Assembly: GCA_963700185.1 (NCBI GenBank)
Contig: CAVOWP010000007.1
Coordinates: 186,001-250,000, forward strand
DNA: 64,000 bases
Direction of reading: 5' to 3'
From: AP-15 sp963700185
GTDB taxonomy: Bacteria; Pseudomonadota; Alphaproteobacteria; ATCC43930; CGMCC-115725
This document shows, in pieces, positions 28,062 through 36,543 of this stretch. Each line of letters opens with the position of its first letter. The first letter of the stretch is position 1. The position numbers and the translations under genes were made by a program. The notes beneath the pieces were generated by a model that made no database searches, was not told the DNA's origin, and worked only from the letters and a program-made list of their open reading frames with translations.

Positions 28062-28224
28062 TTGATTTGCCCTCTGTCGAACTTCGTTTCCATACTATAT
28101 TCCATACTTTGCACGCGGTCTGGCGCGAACTATGGCGAACCGTAGCGGACCGCATTAACCAGAAAGAGATAGGAAATGCGCGGTATTTTGAGGATGTCCG
28201 GGAGGATACGGCTGGAGCGCAAAG

Positions 28225-28315
28225 CGGAAGAGGCAGGAGTTGAACCTACCGAGGACGCCTAGCGCCCTCCAACGGGTTTGAAGCCCGCGCGAGTCACCGG
28301 ACCCGATGCTCTTCC
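28225..28315 (-). tRNA. selC: tRNA-Sec (anticodon UCA)
   Basis: The minus strand folds as a selenocysteine tRNA. It shows GGAAGAG at the 5' end pairing with CTCTTCC at the 3' end, a six-pair D stem (CGGGTC/GACTCG) with the CGGT loop, anticodon loop CTTCAAA with UCA at 28279-28281, a long variable arm (GAGGGCGC TAG GCGTCCTC), a T arm GTAGG-TTCAACT-CCTGC and discriminator G. CCA is not encoded. The acceptor has 7 clear pairs rather than the bacterial 8, so acceptor plus T stem gives 12 pairs instead of 13; the C at position 8 has no partner. It follows selB on the same strand. Confidence 0.93.
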
Positions 28316-28375
28316 GAAATCATATTGCAGGTTCTTCGCGCTCGATCAAAGGTCGAAACGCCTGCCGCTTCACAG

Positions 28376-30304
28376 TCAGGCAAACACCTTGCTGCCGCGC
28401 AACACGATGCGCGCGTCACCGGTCCGTCGGGTCGCCCCCATCTTATCGAGGTACTCGAGGATCTGGATCGCCAGATTGCGGCCGACACCGCAACGGTCTT
28501 TGAAGCTAGCGGCGGTGAATGTGCCTCCTCCTGGTGAGCTGTCGGCGAGCTCGCGCGCGATTTCCGCGAGACGCGCCAGGGTCTCGGGCAGAAAGAAGCG
28601 GTTGTCGGCGACCCGGGCGACCCGGCCCAGCCGCTCGGCACGGTTGAGAAGGCGCTCCACCGCCTCGGGCTGGAGCCCGAGCTCGACGGCCAGCTCACGA
28701 ATTCGCGGCGCCCGGAGATCTGCGGCGGCGAGCAGCGGGCGAACACGCTCCCAGAGCCGCTCATCCGACCGGGTCAACCGAGGCTGGTGCTCGGGCAAGC
28801 GCCATATCGGCCCCTGCCGTACGACGCGACCCGCCCCGGCAAGACTGTCGAGCGCTGCGTCGAGCGCGGCCTCGCGACCAGCCCCGCGCAATTGCATGAT
28901 CAAGGCCGGCCGGCTGGGTCCCAGCGCGTCGGGCTGCGCTTGATGCCAGGCGCCGAGCGTGTCGATGATTTTGTCGCCCAGCGCAGCCAACCACTCCGCG
29001 GTCACCGCAACAGGGGCACGCGCCGGTCCGACACGCAGAAATCCACCCGCTTCGATCAGGCGATCGAGCTCGCTCGGCGCCAGGTTGCGCGCCACGGCGA
29101 ATTGCGCCAGATCGACGACACCTTCGACGGCGAGCAGTCGAGCCAGCGCTTGCGCCGGGTCGGTCGCGGCGAGCGCCTCAAGTGCCGCGAGCCGCGCCGG
29201 TTGCCGACGGCCGCGGCGCGGCGCAAACGGATCGATGACGCGGCCGCCCGCCAAGGTGTGCCGGGCGGCGTGGTCGCGCAACACCGCACGGTCGCCGCAC
29301 AGGGCACCAACCGGGTGTTCGAGGTCGAGCTGCACAAAACCACTCTCGCCCGGAGCAATCTCCCGCGACCCGAGCACCGCCGCGCGAGCAACGGCATCTG
29401 TCGTGCCGAGGTGCAGATGGATCGGCAGCCCATCCCGCAGCGGAGTTTCAGCGTAACGCGAGACGCGCAGTGAGAGGTCGAGCCGCATCGTCGGGGCGTG
29501 CCGTTCTGCAGCGACGATCCAGTCTCCGCGGCGCGGCTGGCTGCCTTCCTGAAACGAGGCGGCGAGATTGATCGCACAGCGCTCGCCGGCGGCGGCGGTC
29601 TCGATGGGACGATTGTGTCCATGCAATCCTCGGACCCGCACGGGTGTGCCCTGCGGGCTGAGGACGAGCCGATCGCCCGGCGCTACCGTACCGGCGGCTA
29701 TCGTGCCGGTGACGACGAGCCCGATCCCGGGCAGCGTAAACGCCCGGTCGATCGGCATCCGGAACAGACCCGATGCGGAAGCCGCCGCGCGGCTGTGTGC
29801 AGCGGCGTGGGTGCTTTTTTGCAGATGCTCGGCGAGAGCGGGGATCCCCTCGCCGGTCCGGCTCGACATCGGGAAAATCGCCGCTTGCGGAAAGCCCGCC
29901 GCGGCGAGCAGTGCCGTCGTGTCCGCTGCCACGGCGTCGGTCCGATCGCGCTCGACCCGGTCGATCTTGGTGACGACCCCCGTGATCTCGGCGATCCCGA
30001 TCAGCGCCAGTATGTCGAGGTGCTCGAGCGTCTGCGGGCGCGGCCCGTCATCGGCAGCGACGACCAGCAATACCCGGTCGATCGACAGCACGCCGGCCAG
30101 CATGTTGGACAGGAAGCGCTCATGGCCGGGAACATCGACAAATCCGAGTTCGGTGCCATCGGGCAAGGTGGTGTAGGCGAAGCCTAGATCGATGGTCAGC
30201 CCGCGCCGCTTCTCCTCGGGCAATCGGTCGGCATCGACCCCGGTCAACGCGCGGATCAGCGCGGTCTTGCCATGATCAATATGACCGGCCGTCGCCAGGA
30301 TCAT
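28376..30304 (-). CDS. selB: Selenocysteine-specific elongation factor SelB
   Basis: A 642-residue translation factor that delivers Sec-tRNA to UGA codons marked by a SECIS hairpin. The GTPase motifs are GHIDHGKT (G1), DVPGHERF (G3) and TKID (G4). EF-Tu-like domains II and III follow. The C-terminal part has the winged-helix repeats of domain IV that bind SECIS RNA (RIRELAVELGLQPEAVERLL; FTAASFKDRCGVGRNLAIQI). The length is normal and no frameshift is seen. It begins in a 4-bp ATGA overlap with selA and ends about 60 bp before selC. Confidence 0.97.
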   Translation of the reverse strand: MILATAGHIDHGKTALIRALTGVDADRLPEEKRRGLTIDLGFAYTTLPDGTELGFVDVPGHERFLSNMLAGVLSIDRVLLVVAADDGPRPQTLEHLDILALIGIAEITGVVTKIDRVERDRTDAVAADTTALLAAAGFPQAAIFPMSSRTGEGIPALAEHLQKSTHAAAHSRAAASASGLFRMPIDRAFTLPGIGLVVTGTIAAGTVAPGDRLVLSPQGTPVRVRGLHGHNRPIETAAAGERCAINLAASFQEGSQPRRGDWIVAAERHAPTMRLDLSLRVSRYAETPLRDGLPIHLHLGTTDAVARAAVLGSREIAPGESGFVQLDLEHPVGALCGDRAVLRDHAARHTLAGGRVIDPFAPRRGRRQPARLAALEALAATDPAQALARLLAVEGVVDLAQFAVARNLAPSELDRLIEAGGFLRVGPARAPVAVTAEWLAALGDKIIDTLGAWHQAQPDALGPSRPALIMQLRGAGREAALDAALDSLAGAGRVVRQGPIWRLPEHQPRLTRSDERLWERVRPLLAAADLRAPRIRELAVELGLQPEAVERLLNRAERLGRVARVADNRFFLPETLARLAEIARELADSSPGGGTFTAASFKDRCGVGRNLAIQILEYLDKMGATRRTGDARIVLRGSKVFA

Positions 30305-31815
30305 GGGTCTGGCCCAAACGCGCCTGCACCGGGCCTCTGATCGTCGTTCCCGCGACAGCGGGAATCCAGGGGGGCCGGCTCCTGCGATAGACGCGCTGGA
30401 CCCCCGCTTTCGCGGGGGTGACGGTGATGTGTGGCAAGAGCGTCGAGCTGCGCGATGAAGGCCGCTTCGTCTTCGAGACAGCGCAGGTCCAGAATGATGC
30501 GGCCGGCTTCGATGCGGCCGATGATCGGGATTGGCATCGCCCGCAAGTCGCGCGCCAGAGCCTCGACCGCGCCGCCGGAACGAGCCACCAAGGGCCGCAA
30601 GGCCAGCGCCGCGCTCGGCAGCAGCGAAATCGGGAGCGCACCGCTGCCGATCTGGCTCTTTGTCTCGATCAGAGCGAGCTCGGCAACATCGCGGAAGGCG
30701 CGCTCGACGGAGGGGAGCAGTCTCTCTCCGAGCGCCCGGATCTGCTCCATCGGGCGGGCAAGAAGCCGCAGCGCCGGCAGGCGCTCCGCCAGACGATCGG
30801 GATCGGCGTAAAGGCGCAGCACGGCCTCGAGCGCCGCCAGCCTGACCTTATCTAGGCGGAGCGCTCGTTTCAACGGGTTGCGCGCGAGCCTCCCAATCAG
30901 CTCGGCGCGGCCGACGACGAGCCCCGCTTGCGGGCCGCCCAGCAGCTTGTCGCCACTAAACGTGACGAGGTCGGCGCCCCGCGCCAGCGCCGCAGCGACG
31001 GTCGGTTCGTGCGGCAACCCCCAGCGCTCGAAATCGACGAGCGAACCGCTGCCGAGATCCTCGACAAACGGGATCGCGTGATCGCGGGCGAGAGCGGCGA
31101 GCCTCGCCGTCGGCGCCGCCGCGGTGAAGCCGTGGATGGCGTAATTGCTGGTGTGCACCTTGAGCACAAGGCCGGTCTGCGGCCCGATAGCTGCAGCGTA
31201 ATCGGCCAGATGCGTCCGGTTGGTCGTGCCGACCTCCCGCAGGCGCGTCCCGGCCCGCGCCATGATGTCGGGCAGACGAAACGACCCGCCGATCTCGATC
31301 AGCTCGCCGCGCGACACGATCGTCTCGCGGCCTTCGGCCAGGGTGTTCAACGCCAGCACCAAAGCCCCGGCATTGTTGTTGACCGTGAGTGCGGCCTCGG
31401 CTCCGGTCAGGCGGGTCAGCCAGCCCGCAACATGGTTGTCGCGCTCGCCGCGTTTGCCGGTCTCGATCTCGTACTCGAGCGTCGTCGGATCGCGCATTGC
31501 CTCGACCGCTGCAGCAATCGCCTCTTCGGGCAAGGGGGCGCGGCCGAGATTGGTGTGGAGCACGGTGCCGGTCAGATTAAAGACGCGGCGCTGCGAAGGC
31601 TGCATATCGCGCGCGAGCGAAGCCTCGCTTTCTTCGAGAATGGACTCTACGGAGGCAGGGGTATCGCACCGGCGGCGCTCCGCCAGTGCCGTCCGGATCG
31701 CCTCGACAACGAGCGGCCGCCCGTATCGGGCGATTATTGCGACGGCGGCCTCGGACCTCAGGACCCGGTCGACTCCCGGCAGCCCCAATCTGCCCCGGCG
31801 CTCCTCCATGGTCAT
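30301..31815 (-). CDS. selA: L-seryl-tRNA(Sec) selenium transferase SelA
   Basis: A 504-residue PLP enzyme that converts Ser-tRNA(Sec) to Sec-tRNA(Sec) with selenophosphate. The PLP-binding lysine is in TFSGDKLLGGPQAGL; RRVFNLTGTVLHTNLGRAPL and TVNNNAGALVLALNTLAEG are conserved. ATG 31815 is chosen because it overlaps the selD stop (ATGA). The last 40 or so residues (HPRESGGPA..., PLDSRCRGND) are the translation of a dispersed repeat at 30341-30432, so the C-terminus is longer than usual and ends in a non-native tail. The 4-bp overlap with selB is still kept. Confidence 0.96.
   Translation of the reverse strand: MTMEERRGRLGLPGVDRVLRSEAAVAIIARYGRPLVVEAIRTALAERRRCDTPASVESILEESEASLARDMQPSQRRVFNLTGTVLHTNLGRAPLPEEAIAAAVEAMRDPTTLEYEIETGKRGERDNHVAGWLTRLTGAEAALTVNNNAGALVLALNTLAEGRETIVSRGELIEIGGSFRLPDIMARAGTRLREVGTTNRTHLADYAAAIGPQTGLVLKVHTSNYAIHGFTAAAPTARLAALARDHAIPFVEDLGSGSLVDFERWGLPHEPTVAAALARGADLVTFSGDKLLGGPQAGLVVGRAELIGRLARNPLKRALRLDKVRLAALEAVLRLYADPDRLAERLPALRLLARPMEQIRALGERLLPSVERAFRDVAELALIETKSQIGSGALPISLLPSAALALRPLVARSGGAVEALARDLRAMPIPIIGRIEAGRIILDLRCLEDEAAFIAQLDALATHHRHPRESGGPARLSQEPAPLDSRCRGNDDQRPGAGAFGPDP
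30341..30432. repeat. Dispersed repeat within the 3' end of selA
   Basis: Inverted CCCGCxxxxGCGGG hairpins (CGTTCCCGCGACAGCGGGAA at 30344-30363 and CCCCCGCTTTCGCGGGGG at 30401-30418) flank a short spacer. This repeat type is widespread between genes in proteobacteria and when translated gives PxESGxP...LDSRxRGND, as it does here. Confidence 0.85.
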
Positions 31816-34031
31816 TTTGCGGCAGCCAATTCGGGAACCGGCTGCGCGGCGTCCGTCTCGAAACGGACGCGCGGCTCGCTCCCGCTCAGACCTGCGATAC
31901 GACCGATCAGCGCGGCGCGATAGCCGAACCTGCGCAATTCGGCGAGGCACGCTGCAGCGCGATCAGCCGGGACGCCGGCCAGCAGCCCGCCGGCGGTTTG
32001 GGGGTCTATCAGCAGCGGGGCTAACTGATGAAGCTGTGCCGCCGGGTCGAGAGCCGCCAGCGCAGCGACATTGTCGGCGTGCAGCGAACTGGTAACCCCG
32101 CTGCCGAGCAGCGGCAGCGCGCCGTCGAGAGCGGGGATTGCCTCCGGATCGAGAACCGCGTCCATTCCCGAGGCGTGCAGCATTTCGAGGAGGTGGCCGA
32201 GGAGCCCGAAGCCGGTCACGTCGGTACAGGCGCTGGCCCGATACTCTAAGAGACAAGCGGCTGCCGAAGCAGCCGACTGCATCATCGTTGCGATCGCGGC
32301 CTCGACCAGACGCGACGAGACCAGCCCACGCGCCGCCGCGGCCAGGATCACGGCGGTGCCGAGCGGCTTGGTCAAGATCAGCCGATCACCGGCCCCCAGC
32401 CCGGCTTTGCGCAGCAACTTCCCCGGCCGCGGCCGCCCGGTCACGGCAAATCCCAGAGCGAGTTCGGCGCCCTCGGCACTGTGCCCGCCGATCAGCACGG
32501 CGCCCGCCGGCTCCAGCACGTCGAGGCCCCCGCGCAGCATGTGAAACAGGTCGTGCTCGACAATCGGCGGGCGCGCCGGCGGCAGGGTGGCGATCGCCAG
32601 TGCGCTCTCCGGCGTTCCTCCCATCGCATAGATGTCGCCGAGCGCATGGGTCGCGGCAATCCGGCCGAACAGATAGGGGTCGTCCACCATCGCGCGAAAG
32701 AAATCGACGGTCTGCAACAGCGGCGGCGCACCGGGGAACGAGATCAGCGCAGCATCGTCCGGGCTGTCGAGACCGATCATCACCGCGCCGCTCGTCGCCG
32801 GATTGAGTTGCCCCATGACCCGGCCGAGCACCGCCGCCGGGACCTTCGCGGCGCAACCGCCGCAGCGCATCGGGTCCTCTCCCGGCTCTTGCAGCATTTC
32901 GGGCAATTCCGTGTAACGCCGCATCCAGCGGCGGTCGATCCACTCCTTCAGCTGCCACAACCGTGGGCCATAGGCGACAAACGGCCCGCGTGAGGCTACA
33001 GCCTGCTCATCCCCGGTGCCGATCAGCGCCAGCGCGCGTTTTTGCGGGACTGCGCGGCGCAGCCGCCGCCCGGCGAGCGCGCGGCGCAGGTTGGCGGCGA
33101 GGGGCGGGCCCTGCCGGACGGCGTAAACCCCCGCCTTCTCGCGCGGATGGGCGAGCATCGTCGCGACGTCACCGGCTGCGAAGACCCGCGGGTCTCCAGG
33201 CGAGCGCAGGTTGTCGTCGACCGCGATGAAGCCCTCCGGCATCAGCGGCAGACCGGTGTCGGCGAGCCAAGGCGCCGCGCCGGCCTGGGTCACCCAAAGC
33301 GCCTCGTCGAATTCGACCCGCGTGCCATCGGCGCAGAGCAGAATACCCGGTGCGACACGGACGACGGCGGTGTCGGCGACCACGGTCACCCGGTGATCGG
33401 CGAGGATAGTCTCGAACAACCGGCGGACCCGAGCATTGTGCGACGGCAGCAACTCTTCGCGGGTCACCAGGGTTACCTCGGCCGCGTCGCCCTTCAGTCC
33501 GGCCAGGCGATGTTGCGCCGAAAGAGCGAGCTCGACCCCGCCGGCACCGCCGCCGACGATGGCGAGGCGAAGCCGAGGAATCTCGCGCACCCGCGCCAGC
33601 AACGCCTCCCAGCGTGCCGCGAACCGGTCGATCGGCTTCACCGCGATCGCGTGCTCCGCAGCGCCGGGGACATCGTCGGAGTGGGGGGCCGAGCCGATAT
33701 CGATCGACAGAACATCGTATCGGATCGGCGGATGGGCATCGCACAGCACTGCCCCACCGGCTCGGTCGAGCCCGACCGCTTCGTCGCGGATGAGCCGTGC
33801 GCCGGCGAACCGCGCCAGCCGGCCGAGATCGATGTGGCAATCGTCGAGCGAGTAGTGCCCGGCGACGTAGCCCGGCAGCATGCCCGAATAGGGCGTCTCC
33901 ACGTCCCGGGTAACGAGCGTCACGCGCACCCCGGGCCCCGGCCGCATGCCGAAACTTTTCAGAACGTGCACGTGCGCGTGCCCGCCGCCGACGAGCACCA
34001 GGTCTTGTTCTATCGTCCCACCCTGCCGCAT
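31812..34031 (-). CDS. selD: NADH-dehydrogenase-like/selenide, water dikinase fusion SelD
   Basis: A 739-residue two-domain protein. Residues 1 to about 375 form a pyridine-nucleotide-disulfide oxidoreductase (first GxGxxG-type motif VLVGGGHAHVHVLKSFG, second AIVGGGAGGVELALSAQHRL, FAD motif VFAAGDVATM). From about 388 comes selenophosphate synthetase, starting MRCGGCAAKV (catalytic Cys and Lys), then IGLDSPDDAAL, ATHALGDIYAMGGTPESAL, IGGHSAEGAEL and IDPQTAGGLLAGV. SelD makes selenophosphate from selenide and ATP. The active-site residue is Cys, not Sec. The fused oxidoreductase is known in other bacteria and may supply reduced selenium, which is inference. First gene of selD-selA-selB. Confidence 0.96.
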   Translation of the reverse strand: MRQGGTIEQDLVLVGGGHAHVHVLKSFGMRPGPGVRVTLVTRDVETPYSGMLPGYVAGHYSLDDCHIDLGRLARFAGARLIRDEAVGLDRAGGAVLCDAHPPIRYDVLSIDIGSAPHSDDVPGAAEHAIAVKPIDRFAARWEALLARVREIPRLRLAIVGGGAGGVELALSAQHRLAGLKGDAAEVTLVTREELLPSHNARVRRLFETILADHRVTVVADTAVVRVAPGILLCADGTRVEFDEALWVTQAGAAPWLADTGLPLMPEGFIAVDDNLRSPGDPRVFAAGDVATMLAHPREKAGVYAVRQGPPLAANLRRALAGRRLRRAVPQKRALALIGTGDEQAVASRGPFVAYGPRLWQLKEWIDRRWMRRYTELPEMLQEPGEDPMRCGGCAAKVPAAVLGRVMGQLNPATSGAVMIGLDSPDDAALISFPGAPPLLQTVDFFRAMVDDPYLFGRIAATHALGDIYAMGGTPESALAIATLPPARPPIVEHDLFHMLRGGLDVLEPAGAVLIGGHSAEGAELALGFAVTGRPRPGKLLRKAGLGAGDRLILTKPLGTAVILAAAARGLVSSRLVEAAIATMMQSAASAAACLLEYRASACTDVTGFGLLGHLLEMLHASGMDAVLDPEAIPALDGALPLLGSGVTSSLHADNVAALAALDPAAQLHQLAPLLIDPQTAGGLLAGVPADRAAACLAELRRFGYRAALIGRIAGLSGSEPRVRFETDAAQPVPELAAAK

Positions 34032-34059
34032 CGCGGCAATATGCCCCGCCGCGCGTCTC

Positions 34060-35094
34060 GAAGCGATAGTGTGTCAGAGCGTAGCAACCATTAACTTTGG
34101 GCGGGCATTTCGGTCCATGGTGTACCGCGGGTGACGACCGTGTTGGCGTAGATGAGGAGCTTTCGGGCGCAGGCGACGAGCGCGAGCTTGTGAGGTTTTC
34201 CAGCTGCGATGAGGCGCGCGTAGAGCGCCTTTAGCGCCGGGTTCCAGCGGCATGCCGCGGGCAAGGCGGCGGCGTAGAGCGAGCGGCGCAGTCGGGCCCG
34301 CCCGCCGGCGATGTGGCGCTGTCCCTTGTGCCGGCCGCTGTCATCGTCGAACGGCGCCAGCCCGGCGAGCGCCGCGGCCGCCTCGCGGCCGATCCGGCCG
34401 AGTTCGGGCATACGCAGCACGATCGCGATGGCGGTCCGCTCACCAATCCCCGGCACGCTGAGCACCAGTTCCAGGCGACCGGCCAGGTCCGGATGGCGCT
34501 GCAGGGCTTTGACAATGCGCTGCAGCTCGGCGGCACGCAGCGCCGTCAAGCGCGCGATCTGCCGCGTCACGATGCGGCGCAGCCGCTTGTCGTGGATATG
34601 CTCGAGACGGGTCTTCAGGCGCGCGGCGTCCTCTTCGGTCTGCTCGACAAAGGTCAGCTCGTCGGCAAGCGCGTCGAGGCGGGCATCCGGTTCCAGGCGG
34701 GGCGGATCGAGTGCGGCGGTGCAGGCGGCAATCAAGGCGGCATCGATCGCGTCGTTCTTGGCGCGGCGCAGGTGCAGCCGCGCATAAGCTTTGGTCTGCA
34801 GCGGCTGCAGCACCATGACGACCAAGCCGGCGCCGCGCAGATGGGCCACCACGCCGCGTTCGTAGCCGCCGGTCGCCTCGATGCCGACGCGCGCCCGACA
34901 TGGGCGCGCTGCAGCGCCGCGGCCAGGCGCTTCCAACCCGCCGCCTGGTTCTCCACCGTCAGCTGCATGGTGTGGCCGTGAACGGCCATGTCGAGCTTGT
35001 CCTTGGCGGTATCGATCCCCGCCGTAAGCGTGGTAGTGTCTGACATCTTCGTCGACCCTGCCTTGTGAAACGAACCTGGTGTTCGGGCAACCAT
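34060..35094 (-). mobile_element. IS110-family insertion sequence remnant
   Basis: IS110 elements lack terminal inverted repeats, so exact ends cannot be set from sequence alone; the limits given are approximate. The element occupies the DNA directly upstream of selD, with only 59 bp between the transposase stop and the selD start. Confidence 0.6.
34091..35046 (-). pseudogene. IS110-family transposase, frameshifted
   Basis: The N-terminal RuvC-like DEDD domain starts MSDTTTLTAGIDTAKDKLDM (first Asp), then the frame breaks near 34895 where one G is missing. The next frame continues RVGIEATGGYERGVVAHLRG (Glu) and RRAKNDAIDAALIAACTAAL (Asp pair), with the transposase_20 domain later (LVLSVPGIGERTAIAIVLRM). 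Together they give about 318 residues, a normal IS110 length. The ATG at 35046 fits the usual MSDxxT start of this group. Confidence 0.9.
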
Positions 35095-35467
35095 GCGGGT
35101 CCGATGAAGCAGGCTGGCGCCGACCCAGCTACGCTGCAGCCCGTAACGGCTCAGGGCGGACCGATCCGACGCCAGCCGCCCGACCCTGGGTGGCCACCCA
35201 GGGTCGGGCGCTCCTCTCGGAACCGGCCAAAATTAGCGGTTTTGGATATTACAAGGGCGGAAAAGCGCCGCGCCTTCCGCCATCACCGGGCTGCGCCATC
35301 GCCTCGCCACGCGGGGAGTAACCGGGTCCGAGCCCGCACCCGTTTTGCGCACTGGCGGGCAACGATCCTCGGTCATCGTGCCCAAGTGGGAGCAGACGTG
35401 CTCGAAAATCGGCGGAACGCGCAACGAGCCCGGGCAAGAATGCCGTGGGGCTGCAACAAATGTGGTG

Positions 35468-35591
35468 CGTCCTTCGAGGCCTCGCTTCGCGAGGCACCTC
35501 AAAATGAGCTAGTTTTTCTTTTAATTACAAAGACAAAGCCTCATGCTGAGGAGCGACCAAGCGTAGCTGGGGCGCGTCTCGAAGCACGCGC
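35468..35591. repeat. Dispersed palindromic repeat, same family as inside the MITE
   Basis: CGTCCTTCGAG at 35468-35478 and CGTCTCGAAGCACGCG at the far end bracket an internal TCATGCTGAGGAG segment, as in 12334-12445. An AT-rich spacer with a short T run lies in the middle. I see no gene in 35095-35880. Confidence 0.65.
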
Positions 35592-35880
35592 GACCGCGAT
35601 GCAGCGCATTGTTTTCCAGCCTCAACGCTTTTTCCGCCCTACGCCGCTGTGGCGACTGTCGGCCCCGCCGCTTATCGGGTGATTCGCCGCCTCTGCTCCG
35701 CTAGCGCTCGGACGAGCCGCTCGCTCGGCTCAGGCGGAATGATCAGCGCAGCGAAAAAGGCCCAGCGGCCCCGCTCGGAGAGGCGAGGCTGTCATGCTCG
35801 GCAACAGTGCATTGGGGGCCGCATCGGCAAGTGCCGTCACGCGGAGGTCGACTAGCTTGCGGGGGCATGGTGGGTCAGGG

Positions 35881-36105
35881 CTAGCGGGTAGGAGCGGGCT
35901 TCAATGCTTGACCGAGCTGGATGGTATCGATCTGCCCTTCCCAATACGCGACAAGGGCAGCAGCGTTCAACTGAACTCGCTGGAACACCGCCTGTCGATC
36001 ATTAGGGGAAAGCTGGCCAGCAACAACGCGGGGCGTCGGACGGACAGCGACGACCGCCGTATTCGCAATGTTTGACTGATTGCCGCGTGCTTTGCAGAGT
36101 GACAC
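35881..36105 (-). CDS. Short paralogue of the 23249-23593 protein, possibly truncated
   Basis: A 74-residue frame starting at GTG. NTAVVAVRPTPRVVAGQLS and the ending GQIDTIQLGQALKP align with the second half of the protein at 23249. About 40 N-terminal residues present there are missing here, so this may be a remnant or a naturally short version. It lies in a stretch of repeats and foreign-looking DNA. Function unknown. Confidence 0.5.
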   Translation of the reverse strand: MSLCKARGNQSNIANTAVVAVRPTPRVVAGQLSPNDRQAVFQRVQLNAAALVAYWEGQIDTIQLGQALKPAPTR

Positions 36106-36121
36106 GCGGCGGAGCGTTCAA

Positions 36122-36334
36122 TCATTGATTATCGAGGTCTTTGCAGGACTGGCGCTCTTTGGCGAGGTACCTTTTTGCCAGCTTCTCGAATTTCCCATAG
36201 ACCGGGTCGGATGTAGCGGTAATGCTTTTGTCCTCCTTCCGCGCATTTTGTACGACACGTTGAACAGCAGCATTGCACCACGCTTTTTCAACATCATACG
36301 AGAAATGGTTGTAGGCCATTGTGGCATCGATCAC
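36122..36334 (-). CDS. Hypothetical protein in low-GC segment
   Basis: A 70-residue charged frame (MIDATMAYNHFSYDVEKAWC, then LAKRYLAKERQSCKDLDNQ) in DNA clearly lower in GC than the rest of the window. An overlapping frame exists, but its composition is less protein-like. No family is recognised; 36335-36543 beyond it shows no gene. Confidence 0.4.
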   Translation of the reverse strand: MIDATMAYNHFSYDVEKAWCNAAVQRVVQNARKEDKSITATSDPVYGKFEKLAKRYLAKERQSCKDLDNQ

Positions 36335-36543
36335 GTTTTCCTCAATAAGGTATCCGACATCTCAAAATTTCCTATGTATTGTTCGACATCTGTATCTGTA
36401 GATTTCCCGCCTTGATCTTTCATCAGCGCATGCGTGGAACTATTTCCTTGAATTTCGTCCGTTATTTTTGTGTATCGATCATATGGAAAAATCGCACCTT
36501 TGCAGAGTGAAATACGGGCGGCGTTCAGCCGACAGGGGTGCGT

